A stretch of 64,000 nt of DNA from Planomicrobium sp. CPCC 101079 (GCF_007859275.1 NZ_VOHC01000030.1:1-64000); one strand, 5' to 3'. Counted from the first letter of the stretch, positions 43,531-53,105 are shown. Notes: generated by a model from the sequence alone, not told the origin. Translations and numbers: made by a program.

Positions 43531-44958
43531 CTAAGCTTGCGGTTGTGCAGGCATGGCCTTTTCTTTTTCGACTTCTGCAATTTCTTCATCCGTCATTTTG
43601 GTTATTGTAAAGCCGGTCAATGCGTAAATGATCGAAAGAATCGGCACTGTAAAATTGAAAACGGCATAAGGTGCGTATTCGAAGGCACTGACGCCCAGCG
43701 TTCCGAAGATAAAAACACCGCATGTATTCCAGGCAAAAAATACTGAGGTTAATGTTCCGCCATCTTCAAGTGCACGTGACAGATTCTTAGATTGAAGAAA
43801 TTTATCCTTGTAAGATTGCGCATACATCCGGGAAGGTACGACGATGGAAACGTATTGCTCTGCACACGCTGCATTTGTTCCGATAGCAGATAAGACAGTG
43901 GCCGCCACCAAACGGCCGCCGGTTTTGGCGAATTTCAAGATTTTGTCCATCATGGCTTGCAGCATTCCTGTATGTTCCAAAATGCCCCCGAAAGACATGG
44001 CAGCCAAAACCATCGATACGGTATACATCATGTTATCCAAGCCGCCTCGGTTGAATAGTTCATCAACGAGAACATTGCCCGTTTCTATGACATAACCGCT
44101 TTGAAGCGCACTTACCGCATCTGAAACTGAACTGCCCTGAACCAACACTTGCGCTAAAAACCCAAGCAGAACCCCAACTACGAGAGCCGGAATAGCTGGC
44201 ACTTTTTTAGCAACTAAGACAAAAACAACCACAGGGATAATCAAAAGAAATGGAGAAATTACAAAACTTTCCCTTAAGACAGCAGCCGTTTCGGCAATGT
44301 CGGCGGTATCTGTTCCCCCAGCTGAAAAATTGCGGCCCAAATACCAAAAAACTGCCAAAGCGATCAGCAGCCCCGGAATGGTCGTATACCACATATGCTT
44401 AATATGGACGAATAAATCAGTGCTCGTCAAACCCGCAGCCAAATTGGTCGTATCGGACAAGGGAGACATTTTATCCCCAAAATAGGAGCCCGATATGATC
44501 GCCCCGGCAACCATTGGTGCAGGGATACCCATACTTAGGCCAATTCCCATCCCCGCTACTCCGACAGTTCCCATCGTTGACCAAGAACTTCCGATGGCTA
44601 GTGATACAATAGAGCAGATCAATGTGATCGAAATGAGAAAAAATGCAGGCGTCAAAATTTCCAATCCGTATAAAATGAGCGTAGCTACAATTCCTCCCCC
44701 AATCCAAGAACCGATAATTAGCCCGATTAAGATAATAATAATAATTGCCGGCAAAGCGAGGCGTATTCCTTTATACATGCCTTCTTCGATATCCTTCCAT
44801 TTATAGCCTGAACGCCACGCCACCAAAGCGGCAACTGTTGCCCCCACTATCAAAGGAATATGCGGGCCTTGTTCCAGCACGACAATCGTAATAAGCATAA
44901 CGGCAATCATGACAACAAGCGGCAGAATTGCCCATCCAAAAGACATTTTCTTCTCCAT
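43531..44958 (-). CDS. NhaC-family Na+/H+ antiporter
   Basis: This 475-residue membrane protein has about eleven hydrophobic segments and NhaC-family blocks: SWIGGGIVATLILYG, GSSWSTMGTVGVAGMGIG, ISGSYFGDKMSPLSDTTNLA and LEDGGTLTSVFFAWNTCGVF. Such antiporters exchange sodium or organic anions for protons; malate/lactate exchange (MleN/YqkI) is an alternative. The start is ATG at 44958 behind AGGGAGGG. It stands alone with a 217-base leader region. Confidence 0.85.
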   Translation of the reverse strand: MEKKMSFGWAILPLVVMIAVMLITIVVLEQGPHIPLIVGATVAALVAWRSGYKWKDIEEGMYKGIRLALPAIIIIILIGLIIGSWIGGGIVATLILYGLEILTPAFFLISITLICSIVSLAIGSSWSTMGTVGVAGMGIGLSMGIPAPMVAGAIISGSYFGDKMSPLSDTTNLAAGLTSTDLFVHIKHMWYTTIPGLLIALAVFWYLGRNFSAGGTDTADIAETAAVLRESFVISPFLLIIPVVVFVLVAKKVPAIPALVVGVLLGFLAQVLVQGSSVSDAVSALQSGYVIETGNVLVDELFNRGGLDNMMYTVSMVLAAMSFGGILEHTGMLQAMMDKILKFAKTGGRLVAATVLSAIGTNAACAEQYVSIVVPSRMYAQSYKDKFLQSKNLSRALEDGGTLTSVFFAWNTCGVFIFGTLGVSAFEYAPYAVFNFTVPILSIIYALTGFTITKMTDEEIAEVEKEKAMPAQPQA

Positions 44959-45061
44959 GCATTTCCCTCCCTTGTCTGTTTTTTTAATAAAATTGTTTAA
45001 AAGATATTCTTGATTAGCAAGCCATTTCCCTTCTTATCCTCTTTTTTTCTTTGAGTTATTT

Positions 45062-45080
45062 AAAAAAGCGGGTTCACCCG
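45062..45080 (-). promoter_or_regulatory. Terminator-like hairpin in the nhaC leader
   Basis: CGGGT and ACCCG pair around two bases, followed on the minus strand by a six-T run, about 100 bases before the nhaC start. It could be an attenuator or a leftover terminator. Confidence 0.35.
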
Positions 45081-45175
45081 GCGTTTACAAAATCCATACA
45101 TACATTTCACAATAGCTTCAAGTTGCTCTGTTATGGTTTGGGTAACAACAAAACCCGATCGGAGCTGAAGAAAAC

Positions 45176-46954
45176 GTGAAAAAAATGCAAAAGTTTATTC
45201 CAACAGCAGCAGTTTGTGCACTTTCTTTATCCATACTGGCTGTACCTTCACCAACCGCCGCATCTGAAAACCTCACTCATTTTGAAAAAGGCAAACAAGG
45301 CTTGGATGTCGAATTGGTCGGCCGATATAAGAGCGGTGCCAAAATCGACGAAGGCGGAACTGAAATTGTTGTCTACGACCCTAACACTTTTCGCGCTTTT
45401 TCAGTAAATGGTGCTGAAAAAGCACTTGATATCCTCGATATGACTGTTTTGAAAACCGATAACACAACAGACATCCCATTAATGACCCGAATTCCACTGA
45501 GCGAGCTCGGCGTGGAAGCATCCGATGTCACGAGTGTGGCCATCCATCCTGATGGTGGATATATCGCCGTAGCAGCTCCCGCAGTCAATAAAGAAGAACC
45601 GGGATACGTTGTCTTTTTGACAGTCGACGGTGAACCGATCGCCAATGTCCAGGTTGGCGCTTTGCCTGACATGCTGACATTTACACCGGATGGCAGCAAA
45701 TTGCTGGTTGCGAACGAAGGTGAACCTGCGGAAGATTATTCGGTAAATCCCGAAGGCACAGTCAGTGTCATTGATGTTAGTTCAGATATCGGGACTATCA
45801 GCGACAAGGCTGTATCTACCGTCTCTTTTGATGAAAAAATCATCGAGGACGATGTCCGGAAAGTCCATCCCGGCAGCACATACGCCGAAGACTTGGAACC
45901 TGAGTACATTACCGTAGACAAAGATGGGCGCTACGCTTACGTGGCGTTACAGGAAAACAACGCCTTAGCCAAACTTGACATCAAGAAAGAACAGTTTGTT
46001 GCAGTGAAAAGTCTGGGATATAAAGACTCTTCCATTTCACAAAACAAACTCGATGCGTCGAATAAAGACGATGCAATAAACATCCGCAACTGGCCGGTAT
46101 TGTCGATGTATCAGCCAGATGGCATCACCAGTTTCGAAGCTGACGGTAAAACTTTCATCCTCTCTGCCAACGAAGGCGATCTCCAGGATTGGGAAGGATT
46201 TTCCGAAGAAACGCGCGTAGCCGATATTAAAGATGAGTATCAATTGAATGCCGATTTGTATAAAGGCTATAACCAAAACCGCTTGGATAAACTTGTGGAA
46301 AACGGCCTTTTTGAGGAAGAGGAACTGGGCCGGCTGACAACGTCAATTTCGCAGCCGAAAAACGAAGACGGCAAGTATGAGGCAATTTATGGCCATGGCG
46401 GCCGCTCCTTCTCTGTCTGGGAAGCCGGCTCCATGGAACTCGCTTATGACAGCGGCGATGATTTTGAACAGATTTCAGCTAAAGTTTATCCGGACTTTTT
46501 CAACAGCAGCAACGATGAAGACAGCTTCGACAACAGAAGCGATGATAAGGGCCCAGAACCCGAAAGTGTCATTACTGGGAATATCCAAGGCACAAACTAT
46601 GCATTTATCGGTCTTGAACGGCAAGGCGGTATTATGGTATATGATTTGTCAAAACCGGCTGCCCCTAAATTCGATACGTATTTCTCGAGCCGCATCTTTA
46701 ACGGCGAAGAATCCCCAATTACCGAGCAAAGCGGCGACGTGGCTCCTGAAGGATTGACTTTTGTGCCTTCTGATCAAAGTCCGACTGGCCAAGATCTTCT
46801 CCTGGCTGCCCATGAAGTTTCCGGAACCATTGCGGTTTACTCTCTAGAAGAAAAAGCGAATGGAAATAAAAATGCTTCAAGCAAGTCGCTATCGGATATA
46901 GCAAATTCAATCTTGGTTGCCCCTAAAAGATTGGTTAGTTTTCTTTCCAAGTAA
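45176..46954 (+). CDS. Secreted choice-of-anchor I family beta-propeller protein
   Basis: This 592-residue exported protein has a signal peptide (about 1-30, ending TAASE) and then a WD40/YVTN-like propeller of the choice-of-anchor I family, with repeating blades such as VAIHPDGGYIAVA, LTFTPDGSKLLVANEGEP and ITVDKDGRYAYVA. The family block GHGGRSFSVW and EPESVITG are recognisable. Members are often linked to alkaline phosphatase-like or phytase-like annotation without proof. It starts at GTG 45176, or ATG at 45185; GGAG lies 11 bases before the GTG. The C-terminus ends in a basic segment rather than an LPXTG motif. Confidence 0.8.
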   Translation: MKKMQKFIPTAAVCALSLSILAVPSPTAASENLTHFEKGKQGLDVELVGRYKSGAKIDEGGTEIVVYDPNTFRAFSVNGAEKALDILDMTVLKTDNTTDIPLMTRIPLSELGVEASDVTSVAIHPDGGYIAVAAPAVNKEEPGYVVFLTVDGEPIANVQVGALPDMLTFTPDGSKLLVANEGEPAEDYSVNPEGTVSVIDVSSDIGTISDKAVSTVSFDEKIIEDDVRKVHPGSTYAEDLEPEYITVDKDGRYAYVALQENNALAKLDIKKEQFVAVKSLGYKDSSISQNKLDASNKDDAINIRNWPVLSMYQPDGITSFEADGKTFILSANEGDLQDWEGFSEETRVADIKDEYQLNADLYKGYNQNRLDKLVENGLFEEEELGRLTTSISQPKNEDGKYEAIYGHGGRSFSVWEAGSMELAYDSGDDFEQISAKVYPDFFNSSNDEDSFDNRSDDKGPEPESVITGNIQGTNYAFIGLERQGGIMVYDLSKPAAPKFDTYFSSRIFNGEESPITEQSGDVAPEGLTFVPSDQSPTGQDLLLAAHEVSGTIAVYSLEEKANGNKNASSKSLSDIANSILVAPKRLVSFLSK

Positions 46955-46960
46955 ATTACA

Positions 46961-47005
46961 AAAAGCCGGATGGCGAGACTGTATGAGTCTCGCCATCCGG
47001 CTTTT
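46961..47005. terminator. Strong bidirectional terminator
   Basis: A perfect 20-bp stem (46961-46980 with 46986-47005) with a 5-base loop and AAAA/TTTT ends separates two convergent genes. Confidence 0.95.
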
Positions 47006-47016
47006 CAGATGAATCG

Positions 47017-47649
47017 CTACCTTACAACAAACCAATACACGCACATGATTGCGAAGTCTGCGATAGAATGGCCAATAATCGTTGCCGTAATAGAACCGGT
47101 CCTCTCACGTATATACGCCCAGAACAAACCGACGATCAACACTGGCAAAACAGCTACCAGCGTATAGCCCGATTGGAATAAATGCAACACTGTCAGAACA
47201 TGATAAAGCGTATAAAAGATGGAAGTCATTATAATTGCATAGGCTGCTGTTCCATTCACACGCAGCTTTTCGTACATATAACCTCTCCAGTATACTTCTT
47301 CCAAAACCGGATTAACAAAAATAAACAGCAAAATGAAAGCAAACTCCAAAGGACCTGCAAAGCCCCAATCCAAAAGCAGTACGCGAAGCTTATTAATATC
47401 CAGCAAGTAGACATGCAACCAGCTTACCCCGCCATAGACAAAAAGAAAAAAAACCAACCCGCTGCCGACACCCATTAACAATGATTGCTTGTTTAGTTTC
47501 ATCCGTTCTTTTGGAAAAGCCTTATCAATGAGCGGCACAAGACAAAGCCAGCCAAAGAACAGCAAGAACGTTATGACGACGTTCTCGAAAAATTGCAGCC
47601 CGACAAAAATCATGAGCGATGGACCAATCAAGCGCAAGGCATTTTTCAT
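47017..47649 (-). CDS. CPBP-family intramembrane metalloprotease
   Basis: This 210-residue membrane protein has about six hydrophobic segments and the Abi/CPBP motifs EEVYWRGYMYEKL, YTLYHVL and GHSIADF. It is shorter than the other CPBP protein of the window. The start is ATG at 47649 and overlaps the stop of the upstream alpha/beta hydrolase gene by 4 bases, so the two are coupled. Substrate unknown. Confidence 0.83.
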   Translation of the reverse strand: MKNALRLIGPSLMIFVGLQFFENVVITFLLFFGWLCLVPLIDKAFPKERMKLNKQSLLMGVGSGLVFFLFVYGGVSWLHVYLLDINKLRVLLLDWGFAGPLEFAFILLFIFVNPVLEEVYWRGYMYEKLRVNGTAAYAIIMTSIFYTLYHVLTVLHLFQSGYTLVAVLPVLIVGLFWAYIRERTGSITATIIGHSIADFAIMCVYWFVVR

Positions 47650-48458
47650 GGCGTTCCTCCATTCCGGCTTTCCACCATCAGAAAGCGTTCATTGATCGGC
47701 TTTAAGTATTGATGCACCGCCCCGTTAAATTCCGCGTAAGATCCAATAGGCACTTGATGGGTCCCTTTATCGATATAGGCCACCTCGGTTTGGGGAGCCG
47801 CTTTTAAAAAGGGAATCTGGTAATGATGCATTGGTTTTTCGAGAGTTCCATAGATGAGCAAGATCGGCATCTTCAGCCGATGCAGCGAGTACGTGGATTT
47901 GTAGTCGAGACCGTTTTTGCAGTATTCGTATGCGCTCTGCGGATCCGTTTTTCGCGCCAGTTCATAAACCTTTTCTTCGTCTTCCGGATAATATTTGTTC
48001 AACTTAGCCTGCAACTTTGCAGCAAGCGGGATTTGGCGGGATTTCGCCATGTACATGACCGATTTGATAAAGAAAATTGGCGAAAAATTATTCAGTTCGG
48101 AGTATCCGCCCGATAAAATAATGGCAATCGTCCGCTCCGGATACCTCAAAGCAAATTCCTGCGCAATCAGCCCACCATGAGAATATGCACAGAGCACCAC
48201 TTTTTCGATCCCCAGCTGGTCGAGCAGACTTTTCAAGTGCTCAGCAAGCAAAGCGATTGTAACCGGACGGTTGCCCTTTGGACTATTACCATGCCCGGCC
48301 AAATCATAAAAAATGGTTTTATAATGTTTAGCAAGCGCCTCCTGATGCATAAAGACATTATGGCCCATAACAAACGGATGGACAAAAACAACCGGCATCC
48401 CTTCACCTTTTATATGATAATAAATCGAGAGGTCGTCATTGATTGTGGCATATGGCAT
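47646..48458 (-). CDS. Alpha/beta hydrolase
   Basis: This 270-residue alpha/beta hydrolase has the oxyanion segment VFVHPFVMG, the nucleophile elbow CAYSHGG (Ala-x-Ser-x-Gly in place of Gly-x-Ser-x-Gly), an acid in LLIYGTLEK and the His in KGTHQVP. It resembles esterases and epoxide hydrolase-like enzymes. The start is ATG at 48458, after AGGAG at a long 12-base distance, so translation may be weak. It is coupled to the CPBP protease gene downstream. Confidence 0.82.
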   Translation of the reverse strand: MPYATINDDLSIYYHIKGEGMPVVFVHPFVMGHNVFMHQEALAKHYKTIFYDLAGHGNSPKGNRPVTIALLAEHLKSLLDQLGIEKVVLCAYSHGGLIAQEFALRYPERTIAIILSGGYSELNNFSPIFFIKSVMYMAKSRQIPLAAKLQAKLNKYYPEDEEKVYELARKTDPQSAYEYCKNGLDYKSTYSLHRLKMPILLIYGTLEKPMHHYQIPFLKAAPQTEVAYIDKGTHQVPIGSYAEFNGAVHQYLKPINERFLMVESRNGGTP

Positions 48459-48627
48459 AAATAGGTTCCACTCCTAACAAAAAAATTTCCATGCTATTCA
48501 TCGGATACCCGTGTTTTGGCCCAATCAAAACAAAACAGCAAACCTTGCAGTGGTCAGAATCAAAAATGGAGATAAATCAAAAAATATTATTAAAATTTTC
48601 AGAAATATATAGTAATTATTTGTTTTT

Positions 48628-48803
48628 TATAATATAATCGATGCAGAGACATTGAACTACTTTTCTTTTGCGGCCGCATAGAAAGTAGGATTTTCTTGGT
48701 TCATTTGTATTAGTTTCTGGTTGGTGTCAGTTAGGAGCCTGTGCTTGTTTTAAATGTTGCTGGGGGACACACAAATCTAATTTATACAAAGGAGAAAAAA
48801 ACC
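48628..48803 (+). promoter_or_regulatory. Promoter and long structured leader of the Thr/Lys-rich protein gene (gap 48459-48803)
   Basis: Two overlapping TATAAT hexamers (48628-48638) imply a leader of about 160 bases. It contains a hairpin around the palindrome TGCGGCCGCA (CTACTTT paired with AAAGTAG, about 48657-48689) and a GTGTC/GACAC pairing nearer the gene. It matches no riboswitch class I know. No gene is supported in this stretch. Confidence 0.5.
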
Positions 48804-49439
48804 ATGAAAAAACTGGCCATGATTTTAATAGCAATTATGTTGTCGTTCGGCTTCACTTCTGGTGCAATTGCAAGCAGCACCGCTACTGCCTATAACAGCG
48901 ATAACGACGACAAAGTCACTTATAAAGATGGCATCACGACCGTCGTGACCACGAAGAAAGAAGTAACCCATGACAAGATTGTCAAAGTGAAGAAATCCAC
49001 AGACTATTCAACTGAAAAGAAATTCGACAAGTCGACTTATGAAGACTTGGAAGTAGATGTAAAAAAAGAAAAGCATCCTAAACACGACTGGTATAGAGAC
49101 ATAAAAACAGAAACCACTTATAAAATCACAAAAACAACCACTTGGGATGAAGTAACAAAGACCGATACAATCAGAAAAACAACTACGCCTGTAAAGATCA
49201 CAAAAACCACGATCACTACAAAGAAATACAAAGGCAAGCCTAATAAAGGCAATCTGATCAGCACAAAGTCTAAAGTGAAAGTCGACAAAAAGTATGGGGA
49301 AGCAAAAGTAAAAGTGACCAAACACAAAAGCACTTACAAAGAAAATGAAAAAACACATTTTGATAAAAAGGTCATTGATGTGAAAGTAACTAAAGGCAAA
49401 TGGGATAAAAAAGACAAAGATGAAGATGACAAGCATTAA
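48804..49439 (+). CDS. Secreted Thr/Lys-rich low-complexity protein
   Basis: This 211-residue protein has a signal peptide (about 1-24, ending AIASS) and a mature part made mostly of Thr, Lys, Asp and Val in alternating order (TTVVTTKKEVTHDKIVKVKK, KTTTWDEVTKTDTIRKTTT), suggesting extended beta structure. The C-terminus is KDKDEDDKH. There is no LPXTG, SLH or LysM motif. The start is ATG at 48804, right after AAAGGAG. It has no recognised homologue. Its signal peptide and charged tail resemble the protein at 53328-53726. A terminator follows directly. Confidence 0.65.
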   Translation: MKKLAMILIAIMLSFGFTSGAIASSTATAYNSDNDDKVTYKDGITTVVTTKKEVTHDKIVKVKKSTDYSTEKKFDKSTYEDLEVDVKKEKHPKHDWYRDIKTETTYKITKTTTWDEVTKTDTIRKTTTPVKITKTTITTKKYKGKPNKGNLISTKSKVKVDKKYGEAKVKVTKHKSTYKENEKTHFDKKVIDVKVTKGKWDKKDKDEDDKH

Positions 49440-49447
49440 CTAGAAGA

Positions 49448-49480
49448 AACAGGCGCCCGCTTTAGACACGGGTGCCTGTT
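49448..49480 (+). terminator. Terminator after the Thr/Lys-rich protein gene
   Basis: AACAGGCGCCCG pairs with CGGGTGCCTGTT (one mismatch), followed by TTCTTTTT. Confidence 0.8.
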
Positions 49481-49665
49481 TTCTTTTTCCGCTTCACCTT
49501 ACCGACACATTTTGAGCAGGTCTAGAACCTGCTTAAGCTGATTTGATATCTATTACAGGTTCTTCGCTATATGATAGACCTATAATTAGTATTTCCTTTT
49601 TTGCATACTATCTTGTCCAGCCCACTGCACGCCCGCTTCGCCATTTTAGCGAAAGGATGGTTTTA

Positions 49666-50196
49666 ATGAAAGCGTTATCAAAAATATTGTTGGTCTTACT
49701 TATTGCCTTTGGACTCGGCTCTTGTTCAGCGGGCCAACCCGCCGCTACGGCAAATTCAGGGCAGATGAATGACGGGAAGCCGGCCCCTTCTTTTGAAGTG
49801 ATCGATTTGCAAGGAAACACCCACCAACTTTCGGATTACGCTGGCCAAAAAGTGTACGTGAAATTTTGGGCTTCTTGGTGCTCCATTTGCCTCGCTGGAA
49901 TGGAAGAACTGAATACACTCGCCGGTGAAGAAACGGAATTTGCAGTATTGTCCATCGTTTCACCAAGTTCAAATGCAGAAAAAGACAGCGAGTCGTTCGC
50001 CAAATGGTTTAAGGGTGTTGAAAACACTTCGAATATTCAAGTGCTCTTGGATGAAGGCGGTCCAGTCTTCGAGCAATACGGGATTATCGGCTATCCGACT
50101 TCTGTCTATATCGGCTCAGACGGTGTATTGGCAAAACGCCAGCAGGGCCACGTCAGCAATGAGCAAATCAAGGCAACATTTGAATCGATTCAGTAA
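49666..50196 (+). CDS. TlpA-like thiol-disulfide oxidoreductase lipoprotein
   Basis: This 176-residue lipoprotein has the lipobox LGSC and a thioredoxin-like AhpC/TSA-type domain with the active site WASWCSIC (CxxC) and cis-Pro in GYPTSVYIG. It should reduce disulfides outside the membrane. It lies 41 bases before msrAB, matching the extracellular thioredoxin-MsrAB pairs described in Streptococcus pneumoniae (Etrx with MsrAB2). No CcdA membrane partner is nearby. The start is ATG at 49666 behind AAAGGA. Confidence 0.87.
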   Translation: MKALSKILLVLLIAFGLGSCSAGQPAATANSGQMNDGKPAPSFEVIDLQGNTHQLSDYAGQKVYVKFWASWCSICLAGMEELNTLAGEETEFAVLSIVSPSSNAEKDSESFAKWFKGVENTSNIQVLLDEGGPVFEQYGIIGYPTSVYIGSDGVLAKRQQGHVSNEQIKATFESIQ

Positions 50197-50237
50197 GACA
50201 AGCGCTTGGACCCAATAAAGGAAAGGACCGATTTAAA

Positions 50238-51356
50238 ATGAAAATTAAATGGCTAGTTGCCCTATTGTTCCTACTGCTGCTATTAACTGGCTGTTCATCG
50301 CTGCAATCGCTCACGGCTAATTCAACAGGAAGCGATACCGCAGCAGCCGGCGCTTCAAATTTTCCAGAAAATCCGAATGAGCAGCTGGCGTTTGATACCG
50401 CAAAGCTTGAAGACATTTGGCTTGCCGGCGGGTGTTTCTGGGGAGTCGAAGCCTATATGTCCCGCGTTTATGGAGTTTACGATGTGACATCCGGATACGC
50501 CAACGGCAGCACAGAAAATCCCACATATGAAGAAGTCACCCGGAAAAATACTGGACATGCCGAAACAGTACATGTCCGCTACGATCCGGAACGAGTAGAT
50601 TTGGAAAAACTCGTGAGCCAGTATTTTATCATCATTGATCCGACGCTCCTGAACCAGCAAGGCAATGACCGCGGCGAACAATACCGGACCGGCGTTTATT
50701 ATGAAAATGAAGCTGACCGGGCCATTATCGATAAAGTTGTCGAAAACGAAGAAGCCAAATATGACGAACCCATTGTCACCGAAGTGGAACCGCTAGAACA
50801 TTATTACCTTGCCGAAGAATATCACCAGGATTACCTCGAGAAAAATCCGGACGGCTATTGCCATATCGAGTTTGATTCATTGGAAGACCAGGACGTTCCA
50901 GTCCTGATTGATCCTGCGGACTATCCGAAGCCGAGCGACGAAGTCTTAAAAGAAAAACTGACCGAAGCGCAGTACAACGTTACTCAGAAAAACGATACTG
51001 AAACTGCTTATTCCAATGAGTATTGGGACAATTACCAGCCTGGAATTTACGTCGACGTGGCGACCGGCGAACCGCTCTTCTCATCCGCTGATAAATACGA
51101 TTCAAAATGCGGATGGCCAAGCTTCACCAAACCGATTGAGCCTGCTGTCATCACTGAAAATGAAGATTCCAGCTTCAATATGGTACGGGTTGAAGTAAGA
51201 AGCCGCTCGGGCGACAGCCACCTTGGCCATGTGTTTGAAGACGGTCCAAAAGACAAAGGCGGCTTGCGCTATTGTATCAACAGCGCCTCTATCCTTTTCA
51301 TCCCGCAAGCAGAAATGGAAGAGGCTGGATATGGTTATTTAGAAGAAATCCTTTAA
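50238..51356 (+). CDS. msrAB: Bifunctional MsrA-MsrB lipoprotein (methionine sulfoxide reductase)
   Basis: This 372-residue lipoprotein has the lipobox LTGC, an MsrA domain (about 50-215) with the catalytic Cys in [10 protein letters not shown], and an MsrB domain (about 235-370) with the catalytic Cys in RYCINSAS and HVFEDGP. The MsrB part has no CxxC zinc pairs, like B. subtilis MsrB. Together they repair both isomers of methionine sulfoxide in exported proteins, recharged by the TlpA-like partner upstream. The start is ATG at 50238 behind AAAGGA. Confidence 0.92.
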   Translation: MKIKWLVALLFLLLLLTGCSSLQSLTANSTGSDTAAAGASNFPENPNEQLAFDTAKLEDIWLAGGCFWGVEAYMSRVYGVYDVTSGYANGSTENPTYEEVTRKNTGHAETVHVRYDPERVDLEKLVSQYFIIIDPTLLNQQGNDRGEQYRTGVYYENEADRAIIDKVVENEEAKYDEPIVTEVEPLEHYYLAEEYHQDYLEKNPDGYCHIEFDSLEDQDVPVLIDPADYPKPSDEVLKEKLTEAQYNVTQKNDTETAYSNEYWDNYQPGIYVDVATGEPLFSSADKYDSKCGWPSFTKPIEPAVITENEDSSFNMVRVEVRSRSGDSHLGHVFEDGPKDKGGLRYCINSASILFIPQAEMEEAGYGYLEEIL

Positions 51357-51374
51357 TCGTTCAAATCGAATGAG

Positions 51375-51402
51375 CCTTCTTTTCCTTTAAGAAGGTTTTT
51401 TT
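51375..51402 (+). terminator. Terminator after msrAB
   Basis: CCTTCTT pairs with AAGAAGG and seven T residues follow. Confidence 0.85.
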
Positions 51403-51419
51403 ATGAAAACCAAAAAGAA

Positions 51420-51458
51420 AAAGCGCCGGATATAACGCTCACTTATATCCGGCGCTTT
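51420..51458 (-). terminator. Terminator after the VOC gene
   Basis: AAAGCGCCGGATATA pairs perfectly with TATATCCGGCGCTTT; A residues on the plus strand give T residues after the minus-strand stem. Confidence 0.85.
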
Positions 51459-51459
51459 G

Positions 51460-51891
51460 TTAACTTCCTGTATAGGATCCATCATCGCAGCTAAATTGCC
51501 AAGCAACTCCGAACTTATCTGTTAATGCTCCGTAAGCCGGACTCCAAAAAGTTTTCTGCAGTTCCATCTCAACTTTTCCATCCTGCGCCAACCGGTTGAA
51601 TTCCGCTGTCATTTTGTCCAAGTCATCTGAAACCACCGTTAGATTGATATTTTTGCCAAAAGTGACGGATGAACCAGGCATTGCATCTGAAAACATGACT
51701 TCATCGCCGTAGACGTTAATCGCCGTATGCATAACCAAGTCTTTTGCAGCCTCTGGCAGTTCGTATCCTTCTTCAGGAGGCATATCTCCGTATTTCATGA
51801 TTTCCTGCATCTCTGCCCCATAAACATCAGCATAATATTCCACAGCTTCTCGGCAATTTCCGTTAAATATCATATACGCAACTATCGGCAT
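51460..51891 (-). CDS. VOC-superfamily (PhnB-like) protein
   Basis: This 143-residue protein is a PhnB-like glyoxalase fold: PIVAYMIFNGNCREAVEYYADVYGAE at the start, then VMFSDAMPGSSVTFGKNINLTV, and FGVAWQFSCD at the end. Members are called 3-demethylubiquinone methyltransferase-like, though most have no shown reaction. The start is ATG at 51891 after GGAAGAG. The 258 bases up to the next gene have no supported gene. Confidence 0.83.
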   Translation of the reverse strand: MPIVAYMIFNGNCREAVEYYADVYGAEMQEIMKYGDMPPEEGYELPEAAKDLVMHTAINVYGDEVMFSDAMPGSSVTFGKNINLTVVSDDLDKMTAEFNRLAQDGKVEMELQKTFWSPAYGALTDKFGVAWQFSCDDGSYTGS

Positions 51892-52149
51892 TGTAAACTC
51901 TTCCTTTCTTTTGCCTTTATGTTTTATAGTACGAGCGAATTATCCAGAGGTGAGCGGCCTCTAAGAACGCACGGTTTAACAAAATGGATAAAGGATATAC
52001 AAAAGGAACGTATGTTCTTATTTAAATCAATTATATACGATAGCCTTTAAAAAGGAAAGAAACTTTTAATTATTCTGAATAAAAATCACTTAAAACCTCC
52101 ATTCTGTATTTTGTACATCCTGCCTAAATAGACTAGGAACTTTTCAAGC

Positions 52150-52935
52150 TTATTTTGGATAGCGCACATATTTCTGCTGGCTGTCAATAATTCGTTTGTT
52201 TTTCCATGCACTGTAGTTATAATTCAATTTCTCCATTTTCTCCAGGTCTTCATCCACAATCATATTTAGTTTTGCCAAGCTAAGCTCCATCACATCTTTG
52301 TTTTCTGTAATGCCTTTAACAAAATCCAATTGATGCCTCTCCAATTGTTTTTCAGTTTTTGCAGACTCCAAGAAATCTGCAAAAGCACGAATTTCATCGT
52401 TGTTGCTAAGAAGCGTCGTTAAAGTCAAGTACTGATACATATTGACCCGGTTTGCCGTTTCCTGGACTTTCGCCAAGTCCGTTTCTATGATATGTTCACG
52501 GGCTAGAACATCATGTTCATAATAATGCTTAAAGTCTTTCACTAGCCGGTTGAATTTTTGCTGAATGTCCCAAAGCCCCGCAAATGCGTCCCTTCCCTGC
52601 CTTACTTTCCCTTCTTCTTTAGCTATCGCAGTATTCAATGGATTTATATAATAGGCACTTTCCACTTTCAGCCGTGCTTCACCAATTTGAAAAATACTTG
52701 AACTGAGATCTGCAAACAATGCCAATTTCTGCTGCGCTTCAAATGCTTCTTCTCTATTGTCTTCACCGATTGTTACGTAAGCCGTCCCAGCTGGTTTATC
52801 GTTTTTCAAAAAACCCGCCATAAAGTAAGGTTTGCCGTTCACTTTCCAGTAAACCGGATTAATAAAAACACTTTCAGCCCATTTCCGGTACTTTTTCACT
52901 TTCTTCATCAGCAGTTTAGTTGTTTGGTCATCCAT
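52150..52935 (-). CDS. Conserved-type hypothetical helical protein
   Basis: I do not recognise this 261-residue soluble protein. Its first 90 residues are mixed beta and alpha (YWKVNGKPYFMAGFL..AGTAYVTIGED), a pattern like a small ligand- or peptide-binding fold; the rest is helical, with probable coiled coil at about 110-210 (LWDIQQKFNRLVKDFKHYYEHD). There is no signal or membrane segment. The start is ATG at 52935 (GTG at 52938 also possible), after AGGTGAT. Single gene with no informative neighbours. Confidence 0.6.
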   Translation of the reverse strand: MDDQTTKLLMKKVKKYRKWAESVFINPVYWKVNGKPYFMAGFLKNDKPAGTAYVTIGEDNREEAFEAQQKLALFADLSSSIFQIGEARLKVESAYYINPLNTAIAKEEGKVRQGRDAFAGLWDIQQKFNRLVKDFKHYYEHDVLAREHIIETDLAKVQETANRVNMYQYLTLTTLLSNNDEIRAFADFLESAKTEKQLERHQLDFVKGITENKDVMELSLAKLNMIVDEDLEKMEKLNYNYSAWKNKRIIDSQQKYVRYPK

Positions 52936-53105
52936 CACATCACCTGCTTTCTTTCGGGCTTGGTATCCGTAGAATTCCTTTTATAGGTAGGTACGAAACG
53001 TCTGGTGGAAAAGTTCCGTGGGCAGCCCTTGATCCCTTTGATTAACGGAATGTTTTCTAATAGGCTTCTTTGGGAGGCAATGAAATAAATAAATTTAATT
53101 TTCAA

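Noticed and set aside
49008-49436. Minus-strand Phe/Ile/Val-rich frames
   Set aside because: Shadows of the Thr/Lys-rich gene with no start signals.
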